DNA from: Cytophagales bacterium
GTDB lineage: Bacteria > Bacteroidota > Bacteroidia > Cytophagales > Cyclobacteriaceae
NCBI GenBank assembly: GCA_003504855.1
Contig: DNZD01000202.1
Span: forward strand, 1 to 22,213
DNA: 22,213 nt
Direction: 5' to 3'
Made by a program: the position numbers and the translations under genes. Each line of letters starts with the position of its first letter. Within the stretch, counting starts at the first letter, position 1. The notes beneath the pieces are model-generated. The model was given only the letters and a program-made list of their open reading frames with translations. It ran no database searches and was not told the origin of the DNA. Shown here piece after piece: positions 7,914 through 15,947 of the stretch.

Positions 7914-8627
7914 TCAATACACGTACCTCAGTCCTACACCGCCCTGGAATCGGTGGTACCCGGGATCAATCAGTGCGTCTGTGAATAGCTCCACTTCGAT
8001 AAATGCGGAAAGAGGCAATGAGAAATAGGAGTATTCAAATCCCAGCACGACAACGGGGCCATAGGTAAAGCGGGTTTCACGGAGCTTTCCAAACTTACCT
8101 TCGTCAAAATTCTTGGAACGATCGTCAAAGTTATAGTCGTATTCAATGGTCGTGTTTCGCCATTGCCAACCCAGGCCGGCATAGAGTTGCAATCCTTTCG
8201 ATATTTTGTCTGCATCCCATTGGTAAAGGAATTTGGTCTCTATAAACCAATCAGATAGTGCCTTGTGGGTGAGATATGTAATGCTCTGTTTGGCCGATAG
8301 GGTATCAGGCAGATACGACTTGAATGCACCTTTGTAATATTGGTTGTAGAGGCCGCTGGCAGCCTTTCCCACATCGGCGGCGAACGAAAAGTGTTTGTTG
8401 GCGTAGAACTTATAGGTCAGCGCAAATGGGTCACCCAGTTTCACGCCAATTCCCTGATAAGGGTATCGTTCTGCTATAAAAATGGGGCACAAAATCCGGC
8501 GCTTATTTCCGGTTACGATGGGAGCGCGAAAACCGGAGCTTTTAGGACTTTTTCGGACCTGAGCCAAAGCCTCAGGACCTCCCAGCAGCAGAAAGGAGCC
8601 AACCAGACATATGAAGAGGGCGCGCAT
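7914..8627 (-). CDS. Predicted outer-membrane beta-barrel-like protein, unknown function
   Basis: The protein has 237 residues with a Sec signal peptide (residues 1-22, cleavage after ALA). The mature part shows alternating aromatic/hydrophobic strands (LQLYAGLGWQWRNTTIEYDY, GPVVVLGFEYSYF, LPLSAFIEVELF) and a C-terminal aromatic residue (GVGLRYVY), as in small outer-membrane barrels. No specific family was recognised. It is followed after 10 bp by a lipoprotein gene, so the two may form an envelope pair. An exact -7 element lies so close to the ATG that the mRNA may be leaderless. The upstream neighbour on the strand is an ABC exporter subunit, 44 bp away. Confidence 0.72.
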   Translation of the reverse strand: MRALFICLVGSFLLLGGPEALAQVRKSPKSSGFRAPIVTGNKRRILCPIFIAERYPYQGIGVKLGDPFALTYKFYANKHFSFAADVGKAASGLYNQYYKGAFKSYLPDTLSAKQSITYLTHKALSDWFIETKFLYQWDADKISKGLQLYAGLGWQWRNTTIEYDYNFDDRSKNFDEGKFGKLRETRFTYGPVVVLGFEYSYFSLPLSAFIEVELFTDALIDPGYHRFQGGVGLRYVY

Positions 8628-8632
8628 TAAAG

Positions 8633-8640
8633 CAAATATA
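8633..8640 (-). promoter_or_regulatory. Bacteroidota -7 element adjoining the barrel-protein start
   Basis: The minus strand reads TATATTTG, an exact TAnnTTTG match, and only five bases separate it from the ATG at 8627. If it is used, transcription would begin at or within a base or two of the start codon. Confidence 0.45.
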
Positions 8641-8671
8641 AGGGTTTTGCCCGTTTACGAACGGTTTCGCC

Positions 8672-10444
8672 TCACATGACCTCCTTATACTGCATTTTGT
8701 GTAATTGGGCGTATAAGCCCTCCTGGCCCAGTAGCTCGTCGTGGCGTCCAGATTCCTTGATTTCGCCTTTGTCCATCACGATTATCTTGTCAGCCTTTTG
8801 GATGGTGGACAACCGGTGAGCAATGACAATGGAAGTGCGATGACTCATCATTTTACCAATGGCTGCCTGAATAAGTTGTTCCGTTTCGGTGTCGACGGAT
8901 GAAGTTGCCTCATCGAGGATCAGGATGCGTGGATCGTATACCATGGCCCGGATGAAGGAAAGCAATTGACGTTGGCCCACAGAAAGGGTAGCGCCACGTT
9001 CCATAACATTATAGTCCAGGCCACCAGGCAGGCGCTCGATAAAAGTTCTGGCACCGACCAGGTCAGCTGCATGCCAGATCATTTCATCGGTGACATCAGC
9101 ATTGCCCAGGGTGATGTTATTCCGGATGGAATCCGAGAACAAGAAAACATCCTGTAGTACCAGACCAATACTTCGTCGGAGGGTTCCCAGGTCATAGTCT
9201 TTGCAATCGACCCCGTCAACCCGTATGGCGCCGCGGTTGATGTCATAAAAACGGTTGAGCAGGTTAATGATTGATGATTTCCCCGCACCGGTAGCACCAA
9301 CAAGGGCCACGGTCTCTCCCGGAGAAATGTGAAGGTTAATGTCTCGCAAGACGTAGTCAGAATCTTTATACGCGAACCACACGTGATCAAATTGTACATC
9401 ACCATCGATATGATCAGGCGCATGCGTTCCGTTTTCCATCAGATGCTCCTGGCTGTCCAGCAGATTGATAATCCGGGAAGAGCTCACAATGCCCATCTGC
9501 AGGGTATTATACCGATCGGCAATCATCCGGATTGGCCTGAAGAACATCTGGATGTACATAATGAATGCGGTCAGGGTACCGATGGTGATACCGGTTTCTT
9601 CCATATTCAGCACGCTCTTGGCACCATACCACATGATCAGGCCAATACCCATGGCTGCGATAATCTCCGCCACAGGAAAATAAATTGAGTAGTACAGTAC
9701 CGAGCGCATGTTGGCATCGAGATGGTCTTTGTTGATCTCCTTGAATTTGGCGTATTCCCGCTTTTCGCTTCCGAAGATCTGCACAATGTTCATTCCGGTG
9801 ATGTGTTCCTGAACAAAGGAGTTAAGATTTGACACCGCATTGCGTACATCATTGAAGGCTACTTTGATCTTCTCCTTAAAAATATAGGTAGCCAGAAACA
9901 TCAAAGGGATACAGGATAAGCTTACCAACGATAATCTCCAGTTCGTATAAAACATGAATGCCAGGATAAACGTGATTTGCAGCAGGTCAGCCAGCATGGC
10001 GGCCAGCCCTTCACTGAATACATCGGCGAGTGTTTCAACATCTGAAATGGTGCGAGTTACGAGACGACCGATGGGAGTCTTGTCGAAGAAGCGTAGCCGT
10101 AACCGCAGGATATGCTGATATAGCTGAATCCGGATGTCGCGAATAACATATTGCCCGATTCTTCCCGAGATGTAGGTGTGTATATATTGTAGTACGGATT
10201 GGAAGATTAATAGCCCCAGGAGGAGAAGGGTGAAGTTGAGCATCATCTGATAGTTGCCCTGGGCAACAAAGTCATCGAGAATCAGCTGGGTGATAGCCAC
10301 ACGCACGGGCGAGAGAAATCCAAGGACCACCGTGAGCAAAATGACCGTGTAAAACCGCCCCTGGTACGGCTTGATAAACTGCAGGATACGGCGGAGCACC
10401 TGAAAATCGATGATATTCCCGCTGCTTACTTTTTCTTGCTCCAT
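8672..10444 (-). CDS. ABC exporter half-transporter, canonical-site subunit (LmrD/BmrD-like)
   Basis: The protein has 590 residues: an exporter membrane domain (about residues 25-330) and a nucleotide-binding domain with Walker A GATGAGKSS (383-391), Q-loop LQDVFLF, signature LSVGQ (487-491), Walker B ILILDE with catalytic Glu512, D-loop SSVD and H-loop His543. The signature deviates from LSGGQ (Val for Gly) while Walker B is canonical. This is the pattern expected of the LmrD/BmrD/TM288-type subunit that pairs with a degenerate partner; the protein at 5568-7352 has exactly the complementary set. It follows truA after 18 bp and probably belongs to a thiolase-truA-ABC transcript. Confidence 0.93.
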   Translation of the reverse strand: MEQEKVSSGNIIDFQVLRRILQFIKPYQGRFYTVILLTVVLGFLSPVRVAITQLILDDFVAQGNYQMMLNFTLLLLGLLIFQSVLQYIHTYISGRIGQYVIRDIRIQLYQHILRLRLRFFDKTPIGRLVTRTISDVETLADVFSEGLAAMLADLLQITFILAFMFYTNWRLSLVSLSCIPLMFLATYIFKEKIKVAFNDVRNAVSNLNSFVQEHITGMNIVQIFGSEKREYAKFKEINKDHLDANMRSVLYYSIYFPVAEIIAAMGIGLIMWYGAKSVLNMEETGITIGTLTAFIMYIQMFFRPIRMIADRYNTLQMGIVSSSRIINLLDSQEHLMENGTHAPDHIDGDVQFDHVWFAYKDSDYVLRDINLHISPGETVALVGATGAGKSSIINLLNRFYDINRGAIRVDGVDCKDYDLGTLRRSIGLVLQDVFLFSDSIRNNITLGNADVTDEMIWHAADLVGARTFIERLPGGLDYNVMERGATLSVGQRQLLSFIRAMVYDPRILILDEATSSVDTETEQLIQAAIGKMMSHRTSIVIAHRLSTIQKADKIIVMDKGEIKESGRHDELLGQEGLYAQLHKMQYKEVM

Positions 10445-10462
10445 GAATCCTGTCTGAACGAT

Positions 10463-11209
10463 TTACTTTATAAACACGCCCGCGGGATATTTTACCTTCA
10501 TCAGGTACAAACCCTCGGGGGGAACATTCATTCCTGCCTTTCGGCGGTCTTTGCTGCGTAATATTCCGGCAAACTCATCCACGGTGATCTTTCCGGTGCC
10601 CACGTCCAACAGGGTGCCCACCACGGCCCTCACCATGCCCCGCAAAAACCTGTTGGCGGTAATCGTAAAAACGAGCGAATCGCCTTTTTGATTCCATACG
10701 GCCTGACGAACGGTACAATTAAAGTGGTTTACGTCTGTTTTCACCTTGCTGAAACACTCAAAATCATGTGACCCCAGCAATAACGCAGTTGCCTGGTCCA
10801 GGGTTCGCTTATCAATTGGCTTAAAAAAGTGAAACGCCCGTCCCACCCGGAGTGGATCTTTTACCCGAGTGATGTGATAATGGTAGGTCCGTTCACGCGC
10901 GTCATAGCGTGCGCTTGCGGTTGACTTAACTTTGCGAATGCTACGGATGGCAATGTCGCGGGGCAATAAAGCATTCAGGCGCAGCACCAACTCGTCTTCC
11001 ACAATAGGCTTTTCAATGTCGGTGTGAAAAAACTGTTGAACACAATGAACGCCGGTGTCGGTGCGACCGCTTCCAACAATTTCAGTTTTTGCCCGAAGCA
11101 GGCGGGTGAGGGCTTCTTCCACCACTTGCTGAATACCAACGGCATTGTGCTGACTTTGCCAACCATGGTAATTGCTACCGCTATATGTTATTTCGAAGAA
11201 GTAGCGCAT
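10463..11209 (-). CDS. truA: tRNA pseudouridine(38-40) synthase TruA
   Basis: TruA isomerises uridines at positions 38-40 of the tRNA anticodon arm. The protein has 248 residues, within the family range. The catalytic Asp is in GSGRTDTGVH (Asp51), preceded by the family N-terminus with YHGWQSQ, and followed by RTYHYHI and the RFLRGMVRAVVGTLLDVG motif. The gene starts 6 bp after the thiolase stop and ends 18 bp before the ABC transporter ATG, so it sits mid-operon. Nothing unusual was seen in the active-site motif. Confidence 0.96.
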   Translation of the reverse strand: MRYFFEITYSGSNYHGWQSQHNAVGIQQVVEEALTRLLRAKTEIVGSGRTDTGVHCVQQFFHTDIEKPIVEDELVLRLNALLPRDIAIRSIRKVKSTASARYDARERTYHYHITRVKDPLRVGRAFHFFKPIDKRTLDQATALLLGSHDFECFSKVKTDVNHFNCTVRQAVWNQKGDSLVFTITANRFLRGMVRAVVGTLLDVGTGKITVDEFAGILRSKDRRKAGMNVPPEGLYLMKVKYPAGVFIK

Positions 11210-11215
11210 GGGATA

Positions 11216-12415
11216 TCAGCGCCGCAGGTTTTCATAAATGACAGCAACGCCCTGACCTACGCCTACGCACATGGTAGCCAGACCATATCTCCCCTTTCGA
11301 CGGGCAAGTTCATGAAGTAAGGTGGCTGTGATGCGAACGCCGCTGCATCCCAGCGGATGTCCGATGGCGATGGCGCCACCGTTTACGTTGACCAACTCGG
11401 GATTAAGTTGAAGATCATGGATGCAGGCCAGCGCTTGTGCAGCGAATGCCTCATTCAATTCTATCAGATCAATGTCTTTGAGGCTAAGACCAGCCCGTTG
11501 CAATGCTTTGCGCACCGCTGGCACAGGACCTATACCCATGAATGCCGGATTCACGCCGGCCGCAGCGCTGGCAACGACCCTGGCCATGGGCTTGAGATTG
11601 AATTGCTTGAGTATGTCTTCATTCGCGAGTAACGTCGCTGCCGCACCATCATTAATGCCTGACGCATTGCCTGCGGTGACGGTACCATCTGCTTTGAAGG
11701 CAGGCTTTAGTGCAGCGAGTTTTTCCAGGGTTGTCTTGCGCGGATATTCATCGGTATTGATGACAACCGGTGTCTTGCCTTGATGTAGAGTAAGCGCAAT
11801 CCGTTCGTCCTTGAAGAGTCCTGCTGACTCTGCGCGGAAGTACTTCTCCTGAGAGTTCAATCCAAACTGATCTTGTTCAGCCCTTGAAATGTTCCACTTG
11901 GCAGCAACATTTTCAGCAGTTTCGCCCATGCTGTATGGATAGTGCCGCCTGGCCAATTCGGGATTGGTAAAACGCCAGCCTATGGTGGTGTCCGCCATCT
12001 CCTGATTTCGGGTGAATCCCGCTGTTGATTTACTGATCACATACGGTGCCCGGCTCATGCTTTCTACACCACCCGCAATGAACGCTGCGCCATGATTGGT
12101 CTGAATGCCCTGCGCCGCCTGCGTGATGGCCTGTAGCCCTGAGGCACACAGTCGATTGACGGTGACTCCGCCGATAGATTCGGGAAGGTCTGCCAACAGC
12201 AAAGCCATTCGCGCTACGTTGCGATTGTCTTCACCCGATTGATTGGCGGCACCGAAAATTACTTCTTCAATGACCTGAGGATCGATGGTTGTATTTCGCG
12301 CCATGAGCTCGCGGATCACGGTAGCCGCAAGATCATCCGGACGAATGGAGGCCAGGGCGCCACCATACTTTCCTATGGGCGTGCGCAATACGTCTACGAT
12401 GTATGCGGTTTTCAT
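11216..12415 (-). CDS. Thiolase (acetyl-CoA C-acyltransferase; 3-oxoadipyl-CoA thiolase-like)
   Basis: This 399-residue thiolase-superfamily enzyme performs acyl-CoA plus acetyl-CoA condensation or the reverse cleavage. The nucleophilic Cys90 is in NRLCASGLQAI. His353 lies in GGAIAIGHPLGCSG, and the second catalytic Cys383 in CVGVGQG. The N-terminal RTPIGKYGGAL and ANQSGEDNRNVARMALLL stretches are close to PcaF/PaaJ-type 3-oxoadipyl-CoA thiolases, but no other phenylacetate or beta-ketoadipate genes are nearby. A general fatty-acid degradative (FadA-like) role is equally possible. It is the first gene of a probable thiolase-truA-ABC operon and diverges from the DUF4293 gene. Confidence 0.93.
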   Translation of the reverse strand: MKTAYIVDVLRTPIGKYGGALASIRPDDLAATVIRELMARNTTIDPQVIEEVIFGAANQSGEDNRNVARMALLLADLPESIGGVTVNRLCASGLQAITQAAQGIQTNHGAAFIAGGVESMSRAPYVISKSTAGFTRNQEMADTTIGWRFTNPELARRHYPYSMGETAENVAAKWNISRAEQDQFGLNSQEKYFRAESAGLFKDERIALTLHQGKTPVVINTDEYPRKTTLEKLAALKPAFKADGTVTAGNASGINDGAAATLLANEDILKQFNLKPMARVVASAAAGVNPAFMGIGPVPAVRKALQRAGLSLKDIDLIELNEAFAAQALACIHDLQLNPELVNVNGGAIAIGHPLGCSGVRITATLLHELARRKGRYGLATMCVGVGQGVAVIYENLRR

Positions 12416-12435
12416 GGTGGCGTGTTAAAAATTCC

Positions 12436-12443
12436 TACTTTTG
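12436..12443 (+). promoter_or_regulatory. Bacteroidota -7 promoter element for the DUF4293-tpx pair
   Basis: The plus strand reads TACTTTTG, an exact TAnnTTTG match, in the 55-bp gap between the divergent thiolase and DUF4293 genes. The predicted leader is about 23 nt. No matching element was found for the thiolase side. Confidence 0.5.
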
Positions 12444-12470
12444 ACTTGACGAAGTTAGCGCAACCCTGTT

Positions 12471-12935
12471 ATGTGGCAAAGAAAGCAGACAATATTCCTG
12501 GGCGTTACAGCCGGGTGTTCAATCCTGATGATTTTCTTCCCTATCTGGACGGCCACCGACGATGGAACGTATAAGGTGTTTTATCCCCTGTATTTGCTCA
12601 CCCGTACCGGCAGCATGGATACGGCAACGTATTTCCCCTATGTATGGTGTGGCACCTTAGCCGTTGCAGCGGCCACGTTAGCCATTATTGAGATTGGTAA
12701 ATTTGAAAACCGCCTGTTACAGTTAAAGATGGGTGCGCTGAATTCTCTGGTGATGACCGGCGCGTTAGGCGTCGCAGTATATTTTTCAAATGGCCTGATC
12801 ACCAGCAACCCGACACCAGGTTCCTATGGACTTGGTCTTTACCTGCCTGCCGTTGCCATGATCTCCAACCTGATTGCAAACCGTTTTATCCGCAGCGACG
12901 AAAAATTAGTCCGCGACTCAGAACGAATCCGATGA
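12471..12935 (+). CDS. DUF4293 family membrane protein
   Basis: The protein has 154 residues with four predicted transmembrane segments, roughly at residues 7-25, 55-75, 85-105 and 120-140. The N-terminal MWQRKQTIFL and the overall topology fit DUF4293, a family I know only from Bacteroidota with no assigned function. The ATG lies about 28 bp after a -7 promoter element. The stop is 33 bp before the preferred tpx start, so the two genes are probably co-transcribed. The family call is confident; no function is proposed. Confidence 0.82.
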   Translation: MWQRKQTIFLGVTAGCSILMIFFPIWTATDDGTYKVFYPLYLLTRTGSMDTATYFPYVWCGTLAVAAATLAIIEIGKFENRLLQLKMGALNSLVMTGALGVAVYFSNGLITSNPTPGSYGLGLYLPAVAMISNLIANRFIRSDEKLVRDSERIR

Positions 12936-12968
12936 CCTTTTGTTAATTTGTTTATAACCCTATCAACC

Positions 12969-13466
12969 ATGGCACAGACTAAACTTGGTGAACTTGTTGT
13001 AAATACTACTGGTAGCCTTCCGCCGGTCGGAAGCTCGGCTCCTGATTTTCAATTGACCAGCAACGATCTGAAAGATGTATCGCTAAAAACTTTCTCAGGC
13101 AAGAATGTTGTATTGAACATATTTCCCAGCATCGATACAGGTGTGTGTGCAACCTCCGTGCGTGAATTCAACAAGCGTGCGAGTACCCTTAGCAACACGA
13201 TTGTACTTTGTATCTCCAAAGATCTCCCGTTTGCCATGAAGCGCTTTTGCGGTGCGGAAGGAATTGACAAAGTAATCACCTTGTCTGATTTCCGCAGTCG
13301 TGGCTTTACAAAATCATACGGCATTGAAATGACTGACGGAGCGCTGGCCGGACTGATGGCACGTTGCGTTGTTGTGGTGGGTGGCGATGGTAAAGTAAAG
13401 TACCATGAGCTGGTCCCCGCTATCGGGCAGGAGCCAAACTATGATGCTGCGCTTGCAGCCATCTGA
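12969..13466 (+). CDS. tpx: Thiol peroxidase (atypical 2-Cys peroxiredoxin)
   Basis: Tpx reduces hydrogen and alkyl peroxides using thioredoxin. With the ATG at 12969 the protein has 165 residues, and the peroxidatic cysteine falls exactly at Cys60 in [15 protein letters not shown]. The resolving cysteine is Cys94 (MKRFCGAEG), matching the E. coli Cys61/Cys95 pair. The SKDLPFA motif precedes the resolving Cys. An upstream in-frame TTG at 12948 would add seven residues, but the ATG restores the family N-terminus. The end lies only 2 bp from the stop of the convergent penicillin-acylase gene, with no terminator between. Confidence 0.96.
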   Translation: MAQTKLGELVVNTTGSLPPVGSSAPDFQLTSNDLKDVSLKTFSGKNVVLNIFPSIDTGVCATSVREFNKRASTLSNTIVLCISKDLPFAMKRFCGAEGIDKVITLSDFRSRGFTKSYGIEMTDGALAGLMARCVVVVGGDGKVKYHELVPAIGQEPNYDAALAAI

Positions 13467-13468
13467 AC

Positions 13469-15865
13469 CTAGCGCGGCGTTAGCGTCTTTTGATCAGCTG
13501 CGGAAGTGGCAATTTTTTCTGGTGTGAAGTACACGGGAAAATGCTGGTCATTGGCCCAACGGTCAAACAGGTTCCGATAATACGGACTTTTGGGGTCTCC
13601 ACTTTGTCCGGGGGTGTTGGTAAACATCGCACCGTCCCAATTCGAAACGTCCACAACCATTCGGAAGGAGGCTCCGGCTGACTGATTATCGCTATTGGTG
13701 GTCATGCCCGGCGTTGAGGCATTGCCCGCCCGTGGTGCAGGTCCTGCCTCAAGGATTTTGCGGGCAGCATCGTTCACGGCATTGCTCATCGGGTGCTTGA
13801 TCAAAACATGATGATAATTGGCCTGTCCGTATTTCCATTGGGTAAGATCCGCACCCAGTTTATCGGTGAGTTGCTTCACTGCTTCGTTCAGGCTGAGGAT
13901 CAATAATTGATTTCGCATTTCAGCTGCACCTTTCTTCCAGTGTTTTTCGGGATGTTGGAGCCAGTCAATGACCCGACTCAATGCCACTGAGCGAATGTGT
14001 TTTCGCGTGACTTCAGGCACCGCCTCAAAGTACAGGGAGCGCGAAAGTTTTTTCTCCCAGGCCATGTAGATGGCTGCTGCCGGTGAGTCTTTGTCCATAA
14101 CAAAATTCCATTGAAGCAGCAGTTGACGTGCCTGCTCAGCCGTAGGGTTGTCTGCCTTAACAGAAGATAGTAGTGGAACCAATTCTCTGGCTGGCAGGGA
14201 GAGGTAATCAAACTGAAGTTTCATCAATTCTTCCTGGGTCATAGATTTTGCGTTGCCCAACACTTCATTAATGCGGGAGACACGATAAGGATCAGCCCAG
14301 CTCCAACCAACAGCTTCGCGATGATTGTAGTTTGAGGGAATATTGTTCTCATTGGCAGTAGCCCAAAATCCTTTTTCAGGATTGGCGATGTTTGGTAGTT
14401 CACCGATGGGCAGGTATCCATTCCATTCATGAGTCCCATCGCCTGGCACAGGCACCAATCCGGACCAGTGTCGGACGGGCGCGATTCCCACGGCCTGCCA
14501 CCCAATATTTCCGGAGGTATCAGCCCAAATCATATTTTCACCTGGGATATGACTGTAAGAGCAGGCTTCCCTGAATTCATTCCAGTTGGTAGCCTGATCA
14601 ATCCGCAGGCTGGCGAGGTAAGGAGCGCCACCTGGCTCAAGCCAGGCGCATCTGACCGCATAAGCAACCAGGTTCTTTTCATCCACCAACGTCACTGGCC
14701 CATGTCGGGTAAACCGGTGCGTGATGGCAATCGGTTCTGAACCCTTAACCTGGATGGTGTCCTGCTCAGATTGCATATTTTCCCAGGCGCCGTTATACCA
14801 ATACTGGTTGCTATTTGCTGGATTGAGTTTATAGACCATCAGGTCTTCACCGTCGATTGCAAAAATGGTCAGGCCCCATGCGCCAGACTCATTGTGGCCG
14901 ATGGAGATACCGGGAATGGTTGGCTCACCGCCACCAACCACATTCCACCCCGGTGCTTTCAGATGCACCATATAGCGGAGTGATGGCGCAACGATGGTGC
15001 GGTGTGGATCATTGGCAAGGATGGGGTGACCTGACTTTGTCAGTTTACCACTTACCACCCAGTTGTTGCTTCCGATCGTTTCTTTCGGCAAAGCCAGCAA
15101 CTCTTCATCCTGTGTCGCATCCTCTTTATTTAGCCTGGCTACTTGTTTTGGATCAGGATTCGCAGAAGCAATGAGGTCTTCGGGCAGAAAGCGAAGGGGG
15201 CGCCGATAGGTATTATATATCGAGATGATGCTGTCTTTGAGTGCTTCTTTATTGATGGAAGGATGTAGCGCGATGTCGGGTTCTCCCGGTTCGAAAACCA
15301 CAATGTCTTTTACCTTTTCCTGACCGAGCACGGCAATGGCACGTCCCAGGTTTACTTCATCGGGAAGGTTGCCCAACAGTCCCTGGTGTCGTGAGATTAC
15401 CACATCGGGGGTCCAATGCTGAGGCACAATGCCCAACCATTTAAATTCTAACGGGAGGAGGGAAGTATCAGCCAAGACTTCATCAATCCGTGCATTCACC
15501 CCGTCTGTAAATGCGGTGATGATGTCTTTGCCGTGCGGGTGGTAGTGGTTTAGTTCCTTATCCAGGTCGCCACGAAAGTGGAAAAGCCGGGCACCGATAT
15601 CGCGTTTGGCTTCACGCTGCCCCAGAATTTCAGCTACCGTACCAGTTGCCTGTCTGCGCCATACTTCGAATTGAAACAACCTGTCTGTCGCGGCAGCATA
15701 TCCCTGCGCGAAAAAAAGATCATGTTCGTTTTGGGCTACGATATGATTGATGCCATTGACATCGCGTGTGATTTCAACTCGTTGTTGAAGTCCTGAAACG
15801 GAGTTGTCCGGCTTTTGGGTACAACCGGCTATTATCAGCACGGTCGCAAAGAGTATGTATCGCAT
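13469..15865 (-). CDS. Penicillin acylase-family Ntn hydrolase, lipoprotein
   Basis: Members cleave amide bonds of acyl side chains (penicillins, N-acyl-homoserine lactones, N-acyl amino acids) after self-processing. I chose the ATG at 15865 (798 residues) because it begins a lipoprotein signal with lipobox IAGC (Cys15). The longer frame to 15979 adds an unlikely hydrophilic leader. The autocatalytic nucleophile is Ser266 in ETIGSNNWVVSG, following a roughly 250-residue alpha chain. GQANYHHVLIKHPMSN and TPGQSGDPKSPYYRN at the C-terminus are also characteristic of the family. The protein is probably anchored in the periplasm. It lies 82 bp after the Tat-exported aminotransferase gene. Substrate specificity is not readable. 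Confidence 0.93.
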   Translation of the reverse strand: MRYILFATVLIIAGCTQKPDNSVSGLQQRVEITRDVNGINHIVAQNEHDLFFAQGYAAATDRLFQFEVWRRQATGTVAEILGQREAKRDIGARLFHFRGDLDKELNHYHPHGKDIITAFTDGVNARIDEVLADTSLLPLEFKWLGIVPQHWTPDVVISRHQGLLGNLPDEVNLGRAIAVLGQEKVKDIVVFEPGEPDIALHPSINKEALKDSIISIYNTYRRPLRFLPEDLIASANPDPKQVARLNKEDATQDEELLALPKETIGSNNWVVSGKLTKSGHPILANDPHRTIVAPSLRYMVHLKAPGWNVVGGGEPTIPGISIGHNESGAWGLTIFAIDGEDLMVYKLNPANSNQYWYNGAWENMQSEQDTIQVKGSEPIAITHRFTRHGPVTLVDEKNLVAYAVRCAWLEPGGAPYLASLRIDQATNWNEFREACSYSHIPGENMIWADTSGNIGWQAVGIAPVRHWSGLVPVPGDGTHEWNGYLPIGELPNIANPEKGFWATANENNIPSNYNHREAVGWSWADPYRVSRINEVLGNAKSMTQEELMKLQFDYLSLPARELVPLLSSVKADNPTAEQARQLLLQWNFVMDKDSPAAAIYMAWEKKLSRSLYFEAVPEVTRKHIRSVALSRVIDWLQHPEKHWKKGAAEMRNQLLILSLNEAVKQLTDKLGADLTQWKYGQANYHHVLIKHPMSNAVNDAARKILEAGPAPRAGNASTPGMTTNSDNQSAGASFRMVVDVSNWDGAMFTNTPGQSGDPKSPYYRNLFDRWANDQHFPVYFTPEKIATSAADQKTLTPR

Positions 15866-15947
15866 TGGTGACAGATTGGCAAGTGTGTAGTAAGATAAAC
15901 ACTCTAACCCAAACATGCTTCCCGCCGGGAGAGATTGTGATGAATGG

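Noticed and set aside
8651..8664. Small inverted repeat CCGTT-AACGG as a terminator for the ABC gene
   Set aside because: The stem is only 5 bp and no T run follows on the minus strand.
12239..12574. 111-residue plus-strand ORF spanning the thiolase start and the DUF4293 start
   Set aside because: It overlaps two recognised genes in other frames and shows no family resemblance.
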